DNA of 64,000 nt from Rhizobium albus (lineage in GTDB: Bacteria > Pseudomonadota > Alphaproteobacteria > Rhizobiales > Rhizobiaceae). Shown here one piece after another: positions 27,476 through 35,415 of this stretch. The notes below the pieces were generated by a model. The model made no database searches, was not told the origin of the DNA, and saw nothing but the letters and a program-made list of their open reading frames with translations. Each line of letters opens with the position of its first letter. The stretch's first letter is position 1. The stretch spans positions 1-64,000 of the forward strand of contig BSNO01000001.1 in the NCBI GenBank assembly GCA_030160035.1. The letters run 5' to 3'. The position numbers were made by a program, and so were the translations under genes.

Positions 27476-28435
27476 ATGATCGCGACCTTGTTCTCGCCGA
27501 TGGTGCTTTTCTTCGGCCTCGGCGCCCTTGCTGCGATCGCGCGTTCGGACCTGACGGTGCCGGAGGCGGCCGGCAAGCTGATGGCGATTTACCTGATGGT
27601 CGCGATCGGCCTGAAAGGCGGTGTCGCCGTCGTGGCCGAAGGCGTGACGGGTGATCTTGTCGTGGCGGCGCTCATCGGCCTTGCGCTTTCGCTGGTGCTG
27701 CCGCTGACGGCATTCTGGCTCGCGCGCACATTCGCGCGACAGTCGAGAGTGGATGCCGCTTCTATTGCCGCGCATTACGGCTCGGTCAGCGTCGTGACCT
27801 ATGTCGCGGGCATCGAGGCGCTGAAACTGGCGGGATTGCCGGCGAGCGGCTACATGGTCGCGGTGCTGGCCTTGATGGAAATGCCGGCGATTATTGTCGC
27901 CCTTGTTCTTGCAAAACGGACGACGACGGGCGTGAGCGCGCTCCCAGGCCGCCGGCTCATGCACGAAGCTCTTTTCAATGGTTCGATCGTCCTTTTGGTT
28001 GGCAGTTTCGTCATCGGCCTCGTCATCGGCAGCGAAGGCTATGCGCAGATTGCGCCGGTCTTCGAGGCTGGATTTCGCGGGGTGCTGTGTCTGTTTCTTC
28101 TCGATATGGGGCTCATCGCTGCGCGCCGGTTGATCGAGACACGCTCTCTCACGCTAAAGCTCGGCCTGCTTGCGGTCGTGATGCCGCTGCTGCACGGCTT
28201 CGTCGGCACGGCACTCGGTACAATGGCCGGGCTTGGAACTGCGAATGCGGCCGCCATGGGAATTCTGGCAGCCAGCGCCTCCTATATCGCCGTGCCGGCC
28301 GCATTGCGCATGACGTTGCCGGAAGCCAATGCCGGTACATCGCTCGCCATGTCGCTCGGCGTAACCTTTCCCTTCAATGTGACGCTCGGCATCCCGCTCT
28401 ATATCTGGATGGCCCAGAGCTTGGCGTCTTCTTGA
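27476..28435 (+). CDS. SbtA-like sodium-dependent bicarbonate transporter
   Basis: Integral membrane protein of 319 residues with about ten helices, matching the SbtA/DUF897 family: SPMVLFFGLGALAAIARSDL at the start, AHYGSVSVVTYVAGIEAL in the first half and ASASYIAVPAALRMTLPEAN in the second. These Ser/Thr-rich broken helices hold sodium and bicarbonate in SbtA. No PII-like SbtB regulator is adjacent. Bicarbonate supply would suit carboxylases of C1 or organic-acid metabolism. The ATG at 27476 has no strong ribosome site. Confidence 0.87.
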   Translation: MIATLFSPMVLFFGLGALAAIARSDLTVPEAAGKLMAIYLMVAIGLKGGVAVVAEGVTGDLVVAALIGLALSLVLPLTAFWLARTFARQSRVDAASIAAHYGSVSVVTYVAGIEALKLAGLPASGYMVAVLALMEMPAIIVALVLAKRTTTGVSALPGRRLMHEALFNGSIVLLVGSFVIGLVIGSEGYAQIAPVFEAGFRGVLCLFLLDMGLIAARRLIETRSLTLKLGLLAVVMPLLHGFVGTALGTMAGLGTANAAAMGILAASASYIAVPAALRMTLPEANAGTSLAMSLGVTFPFNVTLGIPLYIWMAQSLASS

Positions 28436-28545
28436 TGAGTAGGATCAAAGCCATCGGCTGAGTGCTCCACCGACGCCCTGATCCCACTTGCCGAGTTTTT
28501 TCAACAGCCGTTGGAACTTCTTCGGCGCTGCTGGATTGGCGGGTC

Positions 28546-28893
28546 ATGCACAGCCAATATTTTGCCACAATCTTTCTCGCCCTCGTGGGCATCGTTCTTG
28601 CGGGCATTGCCTACTTCGCGCCTCTCGGCAACACGGGCGTCGATGGGTCGCTCGGCGCGCTTCTGGCGCTGATCGGAACCGTAGCGACCGCTTTGGGTGC
28701 AGGCCTCCTTGCCTTCGCCAGAATTTCCCCGCGTTGGCGAACGCTTCTCCTGGTCTTGTCGGTCACTGCGGCGGTGCTGACTGCCATTGCTGGATACTTC
28801 TTGCTGCAGTTCGCACTGGCAGGTGTCATGGCGGCGGCAGCCCTTGCACTCGTTCTGGGTGTCTATTTCAACCCACGCCGGAGCATGGCATGA
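28546..28893 (+). CDS. Separate membrane anchor for PQQ dehydrogenase
   Basis: Protein of 115 residues made almost entirely of four membrane helices (FATIFLALVGIVLAGIAYF, GALLALIGTVATALGAGLL, LLLVLSVTAAVLTAIAGYF, AGVMAAAALALVLGVYF). It matches in kind the N-terminal membrane domain that is normally part of one chain in membrane-bound glucose/quinate PQQ dehydrogenases. The stop overlaps the start of the dehydrogenase gene by four bases (ATGA). It probably anchors the dehydrogenase or passes electrons to ubiquinone. Confidence 0.75.
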   Translation: MHSQYFATIFLALVGIVLAGIAYFAPLGNTGVDGSLGALLALIGTVATALGAGLLAFARISPRWRTLLLVLSVTAAVLTAIAGYFLLQFALAGVMAAAALALVLGVYFNPRRSMA

Positions 28894-30788
28894 TCCTACC
28901 GAACCGTATCACAGCGCTCGTCGTCTTCTCATTGATCGGTGCGAGCGGAACGGCTCATGCGCAGCAATCGGAGTGGACGTCGTTTCACGGTGACATCGGC
29001 TCCACCAAGTTTTCCAATGTGCAGAGTCTGACGCCTGAGACGGTTGAAAATCTCGAGCGAGCCTGGGAGTTTCATACCGGCGATGTGGCCGACGGGTCGG
29101 GCGAGTTGCCCGAGACGGTGTGGTCGGCGACGCCTGTCTACGCCAATGACACGCTTTATCTCGGCACACCCTTCTATCGAATTGTGGCGCTGGACCCGGC
29201 GACGGGCGAGCAACGCTGGGCCTATGACAGCGAGTCCACGTTGGAGGCGTTGACGCAGCCGGCACTCAAGAACCGCGGCGTCGCCTATTGGGAAAGCGGC
29301 CAGGCCGGCACCTGCGAAAAGCGGGTTTATCTCGGGACAATGGATGCCGAACTGCACGCGGTCGATGCCGATACCGGTGCGCGATGCGAGGCATTCGCCG
29401 AGGGCGGCGTGCTCAATGTGAACCAGTGGAACGCGGTCAACGATGTCTTTCCGTTCTCGCTTCTCCAGCCGCCGCTGGTGGTAGGCGACACGCTTCTGCT
29501 GGGGTGGGCCGGAAAGGACTGGGAATACAGCGTCGCGCCTCCCGGCAATCTTCTCGCGATCGATGCTCGAAGCGGCGAACTATTGTGGGAAGCAAGCTTC
29601 ATCCCGGAGGAGACGATCCCGCGAACGGGCACTGCGAATATCTGGACGGCGATGACCGCCGACCCGGAACTCGGCCTCGTCTATGCGCCAGTTTCCTCCC
29701 CAAGCCCCAACTACTGGGGCGGCGACCGCACCGATCCCATCCCTCTGGCCACGTCGGTCACTGCGGTCGACATCGAGACGGGCGAGATCGCCTGGAGCTT
29801 TCAGCATGTCCGCCATGACATCTGGGACTATGACACGCCGTCTGCGCCGAGCCTCGTCGACATCGAACGAGATGGGCAGACCATACCGGCTTTGGTGCAG
29901 GCAACGAAGCAGGGCTTCCTGTTCGTGCTCGACCGCCGCACAGGTGAGCCGCTGTTCGACATCGAGGACCGTCCCACCCCGCAAAGCACTGCCGAAGGCG
30001 AGGTGACTGTCCCGACACAACCTTTCGCGATGACGCCGCGGCCCGTCGGCAATCCGACGGAGCTTCCCGACGTGTGGTGGCTCGCCGATCTCGTCAGCTT
30101 CGGCCAATGCTCACGCGACCGCGAAAATTACCTCTATGGGGGCATGTTCACGCCTCCCTCCGAACAGGGAACGCTGTTCTTTCCCGGCACTGCGGGAGCG
30201 ACGAACTGGGGTGGCGTGGCGATTGATCCGCGCAATGCCACGCTCTACGTCAACGCATCGCGGATCGTGCAATTGATCCGGCTCATTCCCCGCGCCGAAT
30301 ACGACCAGCTCGACAATGCGGAGGGCGGCAATGAGGAAGGCTATTCGCCCCAGGAAGGTTCGCCTTACGGCATCTACCTTACCGACTGGAGCAACTGGGC
30401 CGGCATGCCGTGCTGGGCGCCTCCGTTCGGCACGTTTTCCGCCTATGATCTGAACACCGGTGATCTGCTTTATGAAACGCCGTTCGGGCGTGCGCAACTT
30501 GAGGGTTTCTATGGCCTGGAGTCCTGGGGGTCGCCGACGCTCGGTGGACCGGTGATCACGGCCGGCGGTGTGGTTTTCATCGGGGCATCGGTGGACTCGC
30601 ACGTGCGCGCACTCGATGCGCAGACCGGTCGCGAACTCTGGTCGGATCTCGTCGAGGCTCCGGCGGTGTCCATACCGGCTGTCTTCACCCATCAAGGTGT
30701 CGACTACGTCGTGTTCGCCGTGGGCGGCAATTCCATCCTGAAGCCGGAAGTGTCGGATCAGGTCGTCGCCTATCGGCTGTCGGAGTAG
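28890..30788 (+). CDS. PQQ-dependent dehydrogenase, glucose/quinate/shikimate type
   Basis: Eight-bladed quinoprotein of 632 residues with its own signal peptide (ending AHA-Q) in place of the usual membrane domain. Family features are EWTSFHGDIGSTKFSNVQSL, the catalytic region RHDIWDYDTPSAPSLVDI, GTAGATNWGGVAIDP and the C-terminal SIPAVFTHQGVDYVVFAVGG. It lacks the vicinal Cys pair of methanol dehydrogenases. Its substrate could be an aldose, quinate or another cyclic polyol. It uses the PQQ made by the pqq genes in this window and is paired with the overlapping membrane-anchor gene. Confidence 0.9.
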   Translation: MILPNRITALVVFSLIGASGTAHAQQSEWTSFHGDIGSTKFSNVQSLTPETVENLERAWEFHTGDVADGSGELPETVWSATPVYANDTLYLGTPFYRIVALDPATGEQRWAYDSESTLEALTQPALKNRGVAYWESGQAGTCEKRVYLGTMDAELHAVDADTGARCEAFAEGGVLNVNQWNAVNDVFPFSLLQPPLVVGDTLLLGWAGKDWEYSVAPPGNLLAIDARSGELLWEASFIPEETIPRTGTANIWTAMTADPELGLVYAPVSSPSPNYWGGDRTDPIPLATSVTAVDIETGEIAWSFQHVRHDIWDYDTPSAPSLVDIERDGQTIPALVQATKQGFLFVLDRRTGEPLFDIEDRPTPQSTAEGEVTVPTQPFAMTPRPVGNPTELPDVWWLADLVSFGQCSRDRENYLYGGMFTPPSEQGTLFFPGTAGATNWGGVAIDPRNATLYVNASRIVQLIRLIPRAEYDQLDNAEGGNEEGYSPQEGSPYGIYLTDWSNWAGMPCWAPPFGTFSAYDLNTGDLLYETPFGRAQLEGFYGLESWGSPTLGGPVITAGGVVFIGASVDSHVRALDAQTGRELWSDLVEAPAVSIPAVFTHQGVDYVVFAVGGNSILKPEVSDQVVAYRLSE

Positions 30789-30927
30789 GCGGGTTCGTCG
30801 CGTGTCGGCCGGCCTCCCGCGTGACGAGATCGTCGATCTTGGCGTCATGATCTTTACGCGTGGCATCTTCCCCCTCATAGACGGCGGCTGGACAGTCCGA
30901 TGACCTTTCATGAGAGGATGAGACAGC

Positions 30928-31776
30928 ATGAAACTTCTGCGTGTCGGCGAGAAGGGCCGCGAACGGCCGGCTCTTCTGGACGCCAACGGCAAGCTCCGTG
31001 ATCTTACCGGTATCGTCGACGACGTCGCCGGCGCGACGCTCCTGCCTGGCGAATTGCAGCGTCTGCGAGAGATCGACCCGCAGTCACTGCCGGAGCTGCC
31101 GTCGGACCTCAGGATCGGGCCATGCGTTGGCAATGTCGGCAAGTTCGTCTGCGTAGGCCTGAACTATGCCGACCATGCGGCCGAAAGCGGTCTCGACGTG
31201 CCCAAGGAGCCGGTCATCTTCATGAAGGCCACCAGCGCAATCTGCGGGCCGAACGACGACATCATCATTCCGCGCAATTCCCGCAAGACCGACTGGGAAG
31301 TCGAGCTCGGCGTCGTCATCGGCCGCGAAGCGCGCTACGTCGACGAGGCCGACGCGCTCGATCACGTGGCCGGTTACTGTGTCATCAACGATCTGTCCGA
31401 GCGCGAATTCCAGATCGAGCGTTCCGGGCAGTGGACCAAAGGCAAATCGGCCGACACGTTCGGGCCGATCGGCCCGTGGCTCGTGACTGCAGATGAGATC
31501 GAAGATCCGCAAAACCTTTCCATGTGGCTCGACGTCGACGGTCGCCGGTTCCAGGATGGCTCGACGCGCACCATGGTCTACGGCGTGGCGCATGTCGTCA
31601 GCTATATTTCCCAGTTCATGAGCCTGCAGCCCGGTGACATCATCTCCACCGGTACGCCGCCCGGCGTGGGAATGGGCGTCAAGCCGGAGCCGATCTACCT
31701 CCGACCCGGCCAGGACATGCGCCTCGGGATCGAGAAACTGGGCGAGCAGCGCCAGCGCACCGTCGCCTGGAGCTGA
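30928..31776 (+). CDS. Fumarylacetoacetate hydrolase family protein
   Basis: Cytoplasmic 282-residue enzyme of the FAH superfamily (2-keto-acid hydratase/hydrolase/decarboxylase). The conserved core is FVCVGLNYADHAAESG, FMKATSAICGPNDDI, DWEVELGVVIGR (with the metal-binding Glu residues) and DIISTGTPPGVGMG near the end. The nearest named members are ureidoglycolate lyase-like and acylpyruvase-like proteins, so no precise substrate is given. The ATG follows a GAGAGGATGAGA stretch. It is 139 bp behind the PQQ dehydrogenase, possibly in one transcript. Confidence 0.88.
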   Translation: MKLLRVGEKGRERPALLDANGKLRDLTGIVDDVAGATLLPGELQRLREIDPQSLPELPSDLRIGPCVGNVGKFVCVGLNYADHAAESGLDVPKEPVIFMKATSAICGPNDDIIIPRNSRKTDWEVELGVVIGREARYVDEADALDHVAGYCVINDLSEREFQIERSGQWTKGKSADTFGPIGPWLVTADEIEDPQNLSMWLDVDGRRFQDGSTRTMVYGVAHVVSYISQFMSLQPGDIISTGTPPGVGMGVKPEPIYLRPGQDMRLGIEKLGEQRQRTVAWS

Positions 31777-31855
31777 TTGCTGTCTCGGCAGACGGCTGAA
31801 GCGTGACGCGCCTCGCAAGAGACCACGCAGCTGTGTCGGCGTTTCCAGTTGATTG

Positions 31856-31891
31856 CACAGCATACGTTCCATATATGGTTCGTATGCTGTG
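31856..31891. promoter_or_regulatory. 36-bp palindromic operator of the ParD-like/MetAP pair
   Basis: Arms CACAGCATACG (31856-31866) and CGTATGCTGTG (31881-31891) are perfect inverted repeats. Between them CCATATATGG is itself a palindrome, so all but two T-T pairs of the 36 bp are symmetric. It ends 18 bases before the ATG of the ParD-like gene. This is the classic placement for an autorepressor operator of a toxin-antitoxin-like operon. Confidence 0.7.
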
Positions 31892-31909
31892 TAAACTTGG
31901 AGACGACGC

Positions 31910-32113
31910 ATGGGTATCGTGAAGATCGATGATGAGTTGCACGAGGATGTTCGCCGGGCGAGCACGGTGCAATGCCGCTCCATCAATGCGCAGGCCGAAT
32001 TCTGGTTGAAGATCGGCATGCTTGCCGAAGCCAATCCGGGGCGTTCCTTCAACGATATCGTCAAGCAGCAATATGAGACGGCGGGCGTGCGCATGCCTGC
32101 GCAGGCTGCCTGA
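31910..32113 (+). CDS. ParD-like antitoxin-family protein
   Basis: Protein of 67 residues resembling the ParD-like family (MGIVKIDDELHEDVRRAS, then RSINAQAEFWLKIGMLAEAN). An N-terminal strand plus two helices gives a ribbon-helix-helix-like DNA-binding part. A real ParE toxin is absent; the gene 3 bp downstream encodes methionine aminopeptidase. A GGAG ribosome site precedes the ATG, and the large palindrome just upstream suits autoregulation. Confidence 0.85.
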   Translation: MGIVKIDDELHEDVRRASTVQCRSINAQAEFWLKIGMLAEANPGRSFNDIVKQQYETAGVRMPAQAA

Positions 32114-32116
32114 GGG

Positions 32117-32893
32117 ATGGTCAAGACCCCCGACGAGCTGGCGCTGATGCGCGTGTCCGGCAGATTGCTCGCGTCCGTCTTCGAGATGCTGGACGAGCAG
32201 GACCTCATCGGCCAGTCGACGTTGCAGATCAACGACCTCGTCGACCGCTTCATCAGTGTCGATCTCGCGGCACGACCGGCCAGCAAAGGACAGTATGGTT
32301 TCAAATATGCCTTGAACTGCTCGATCAACCACGTGGTTTGTCATGGCATACCGGATGCGGGCGAGATCATCCGGGACGGCGATATCGTTAATTTCGACAT
32401 CACACTGGAAAAGAACGGCTACATCGCCGATTCCAGCAAGACCTACCTGGTCGGAAACGCGCCGCCGGCGGCGCGCAAGCTCGTGCGCGTTGCGCAGGAG
32501 GCGATGTGGCAAGGGATCCGGCAGGTGCGGCCCGGTGCGCATATCGGCGACATCGGCCACGCGATCGAACGCCATGCCAAGAAGAACGGCTATGTCATCG
32601 TGCGTGAATATTGCGGGCACGGGATCGGCCGCGACATGCACGAGGAGCCACAAGTGTTGAATTTCGGGCGGCCGGGATCGGGCGTGAAACTGCGTGAAGG
32701 CATGGTCTTCACCGTCGAACCGATGGTCAATCAGGGCACTCGCAAGGTCGCCACCGCCGATGACGGGTGGACGGTGGTGACGACGGACGGCAAGCTTTCT
32801 GCCCAGTTCGAGCATACGGTTGCTGTGACGAAGACCGGGGTCGATGTGCTTACGCTCCGCCGCGGCGAGCAGGCGATGCTTAGGGCTTCTTGA
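32117..32893 (+). CDS. map: Type I methionine aminopeptidase
   Basis: Removes the initiator Met from nascent proteins. All five metal ligands of the family are present in a 258-residue chain: D94, D105, H168, E201 and E232, each offset by three from the E. coli enzyme. H76 (CHGIPD) is also conserved. The gene begins 3 bp after the ParD-like stop, so the pair is translated as a unit. It is probably a second, accessory copy, as housekeeping map genes normally do not sit with ParD-like partners. The C-terminal KTGVDVLTLRRGEQAMLRAS is unremarkable. Confidence 0.94.
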   Translation: MVKTPDELALMRVSGRLLASVFEMLDEQDLIGQSTLQINDLVDRFISVDLAARPASKGQYGFKYALNCSINHVVCHGIPDAGEIIRDGDIVNFDITLEKNGYIADSSKTYLVGNAPPAARKLVRVAQEAMWQGIRQVRPGAHIGDIGHAIERHAKKNGYVIVREYCGHGIGRDMHEEPQVLNFGRPGSGVKLREGMVFTVEPMVNQGTRKVATADDGWTVVTTDGKLSAQFEHTVAVTKTGVDVLTLRRGEQAMLRAS

Positions 32894-32957
32894 TTTTCGG
32901 GCGGTGACATCCCCCTGCCTGGCTCGACTGCCGTCGATCGTGCCGTGCCTCCATCGA

Positions 32958-33869
32958 TCAGCTCTTGGTCAAGCCCTGCTTCCAGTGGAGCATCAGCATG
33001 TCCAGAAAATGCTGGGCTGCGGGTGCCAGAGAGGCGCTGCGCCGACGCACGATCCCGATCGTTCGCGACACTTCGGGCTCGTGCAGTGGCCGGACGGTGA
33101 TGATGGGATGATCGCCCTGCGGCGTGGCCATGCTCGGCAGCACGGAAACCCCCAGACCTGCCTCGACGAGGCCGAGCGACGTCGACAGATGCGTTGTCTC
33201 ATATGTGAAGGACAGCTGCACGTCGGCTTTGGCCAGGGCTGCATCGAGCAGCGTGCGATTTCCACTCGATCGACTGACCGTGATCAAGCGGTGCGGTGGC
33301 AGGTCCGACCAGCGCACGACCGATTGTGCGGCCAACGGGTGGTCGCGTCGCGCGGCGAGGACAAACGGGTCTTCGACCAGTGGCGTGAATTCGAGATCGG
33401 CGCTCGATGCGCCCATGAGGTTGATCCCGAATTCGACTTCTCCGCGTGACACGGCCGTCAGCCCGTCATTGGCGCTCAGGTCCATGATCCTAAAGCGTAT
33501 CTGTGGGAACTCCGCTGCAAAGCGGCGAATGACGGCAGGCAGGAAATAGAACGCTGCCGTCGGCAGGCAGGCGATCGTCACCAGTCCGCCGCGCCGCAGG
33601 CCGACATCGCGAAACGAGAACAGCGACTGGTCGAACTCGTCCAGAAGCCGTCGCACCAACGGCAACATCTCGCGCCCGACCGCTGTAGGCGCGACGCTGC
33701 GGGTCGTTCGTTCGAACAACTGCGCGCCGATCGTCTCTTCCAGTTTCTGGATGCGGCGGGAGAGTGCCGGTTGCGAGACGTTGAGCGCCTCAGCCGCCCT
33801 GTGAAAATTGCCGAGCTCCATCACGGCGATGAAGGAGCGTAAGTCGAGCGTGTCGCAATTGATGTGCAT
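32958..33869 (-). CDS. LysR-family regulator of the organic-acid island
   Basis: Regulator of 303 residues with a standard N-terminal winged helix (LRSFIAVMELGNFHRAAEALN, NVSQPALSRRIQKLEE) and a co-inducer domain. It is divergent from the tctC-like gene, the usual arrangement when a LysR protein controls the neighbouring uptake operon. The inducer is probably the transported acid. It converges on map. Confidence 0.9.
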   Translation of the reverse strand: MHINCDTLDLRSFIAVMELGNFHRAAEALNVSQPALSRRIQKLEETIGAQLFERTTRSVAPTAVGREMLPLVRRLLDEFDQSLFSFRDVGLRRGGLVTIACLPTAAFYFLPAVIRRFAAEFPQIRFRIMDLSANDGLTAVSRGEVEFGINLMGASSADLEFTPLVEDPFVLAARRDHPLAAQSVVRWSDLPPHRLITVSRSSGNRTLLDAALAKADVQLSFTYETTHLSTSLGLVEAGLGVSVLPSMATPQGDHPIITVRPLHEPEVSRTIGIVRRRSASLAPAAQHFLDMLMLHWKQGLTKS

Positions 33870-34096
33870 TTCAGATCAACGCTCCAAATCTTTGCATATG
33901 ACATATCAATGTGAACGATCCAAAACATGCAGGCAAAGGCTCGTTTGATGCAAATGATGCATTATTCATTGAGAAAACGGCATTAAACGCCGGATTTTGA
34001 GGCCTTCTGCCGAAATCACGGGCACCTGATGAGGATGAGGCGCCTTTAATGACTTTACAGGCGCGGCGTGACGTGGTCACCCTACGCCTAATTCAT

Positions 34097-34112
34097 GTGT
34101 ACCTTTGTATAC
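34097..34112. promoter_or_regulatory. Tandem GTATAC-type operator, tctC promoter
   Basis: GTGTAC-CTTT-GTATAC: two hexamers 10 bp apart, 37 bases before the tctC-like ATG. It is one of five such pairs in the island. FCD-type GntR regulators commonly bind short T-GT-N-AC-A sites, so the regulator at 44798 is the candidate ligand-responsive repressor. Confidence 0.6.
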
Positions 34113-34148
34113 GATGAAGACTTTGATCATGGGATTGGGAGGAAAAGC

Positions 34149-35249
34149 ATGACCCGTATCGATCGTCGTAAGTTCCTGGCTGCCAGCGCAGCCACCGTTG
34201 CAGCCGCAAGTTTCGGTTTGCCCAAGGCCTTCGCGCAGGATTCCGTGGACTTCGCTGGTGAAACCATCGAGTGGTGGATTCCTTTCTCTGAGGGCGGCGG
34301 CTCCGATGTCTGGGCGCGGTTCATGGCGCCTTACCTTGCCAAGCATCTGCCGGGTCAGCCGAACGTCATCGTACGCAACGTCCCGGGCGGTGGTTCGATC
34401 ACCGGCACCAACGAATTCGTGGCGCGCGCCCGTCCCGACGGCCTGTCACTTCTCGGCACGTCCGGTTCGACGCAGTTCCCGTTCCTGCTCGGCGACACGC
34501 GCGTGCGCTACGACTATGCCAAGCTGATCCCCGTCCTCGTCTCACCGACGGGCGGCGTCGCCTATCTCCCGGCAAGCCTCGGCGTTGCCGATGCATCCGA
34601 ACTGTCGAAAATCGGTGACCAGGAACTGGTCTATGCCAGCCAGGGTGCAACCTCGCTCGATCTCGTTCCGTTGCTTGCGTTCCGCCTGCTCGGTCTCAAT
34701 GTCCGCCACGTCTTCGGCATGACCGGCCGCGGCGATGGCCGTCTTGCCTTCGAGCGCGGCGAAGCCACGATCGACTATCAGACGTCGTCTGCTTACCTCA
34801 CCAATGTCGAGCCGCTGGTGGAAGCCGGCACCGCCGTGCCGATCTTCTCGTGGGGCGTTCTGGATACCGAAGGCAACGTCCAGCGCGATCCGACTTTCCC
34901 GGACCTGCCGCACTTCGTCGAAGCGCTCGAGATGGCGACCGGCGCAATCCCGGACAGCGTCGAGTTCGATGCCTACATGGCGTTTTTCGGCTCGGGCTTT
35001 GCAGCACAGAAGCCTGCCATGCTGCCGGAAGGCACCCCGGAGAACATCGTGGCCGCCTATCGCCAGGCGTTCGCCGATGCGGCTGCCGATCCCGATCTGC
35101 AGGCTGCCAAGGGCGAGATCCTGGGCGAGTACGAACAGGCTGTCGGCGATGGTGTCCAGACGCTCTACGAAGTCGCGACCACCATCGATCCGGAAGCACG
35201 CGAATGGGTTCGCGAGTTCCTGATGTCGGAATATCAGGTCCAGCTTTAA
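34149..35249 (+). CDS. Tripartite tricarboxylate transporter binding protein (TctC family)
   Basis: Periplasmic binding protein of 366 residues, the ligand-capturing part of a TTT uptake system. A twin-arginine signal (DRRKFLAASAATVAAASFG) suggests export by Tat. The family core is present (IEWWIPFSEGGGSDVWARF, NVIVRNVPGGGSITGTNEF). The ATG at 34149 has GGGAGGA seven bases ahead; an in-frame ATG at 34095 would place the operator inside the gene and is rejected. A strong hairpin separates it from the permease gene, which would keep binding-protein mRNA in excess. Confidence 0.9.
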   Translation: MTRIDRRKFLAASAATVAAASFGLPKAFAQDSVDFAGETIEWWIPFSEGGGSDVWARFMAPYLAKHLPGQPNVIVRNVPGGGSITGTNEFVARARPDGLSLLGTSGSTQFPFLLGDTRVRYDYAKLIPVLVSPTGGVAYLPASLGVADASELSKIGDQELVYASQGATSLDLVPLLAFRLLGLNVRHVFGMTGRGDGRLAFERGEATIDYQTSSAYLTNVEPLVEAGTAVPIFSWGVLDTEGNVQRDPTFPDLPHFVEALEMATGAIPDSVEFDAYMAFFGSGFAAQKPAMLPEGTPENIVAAYRQAFADAAADPDLQAAKGEILGEYEQAVGDGVQTLYEVATTIDPEAREWVREFLMSEYQVQL

Positions 35250-35260
35250 CGGCAATTGAC

Positions 35261-35295
35261 GCGGAGCGCGCGAGGCTCGTCGCCGCGCGCTCCGC
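35261..35295 (+). terminator. Hairpin between tctC-like and tctAB-like genes
   Basis: GCGGAGCGCGCG (35261-35272) pairs perfectly over 12 bp with CGCGCGCTCCGC (35284-35295); loop of 11. No T-run follows, so it is an intra-operon stabiliser or partial terminator. Confidence 0.6.
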
Positions 35296-35415
35296 TCACA
35301 CTCGATCCCGATCGTTCGGGACGACTTGATCCTGGCTTCTGCGGACTTCGTCGCTTCGTGTTGCCGTGCAACGCGTCGATCCGCAGCATCTCCCCCAGCA
35401 GCGGGACGCTCCACC

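Noticed and set aside
30789-30927. A 33-codon GTG frame between the PQQ dehydrogenase and the FAH gene
   Set aside because: No ribosome site, no recognisable features, length within chance.
34095-34148. Upstream ATG for the TctC-like protein
   Set aside because: It would place 18 residues before the twin-arginine signal and put the GTATAC operator pair inside the coding region; GGGAGGA precedes 34149.
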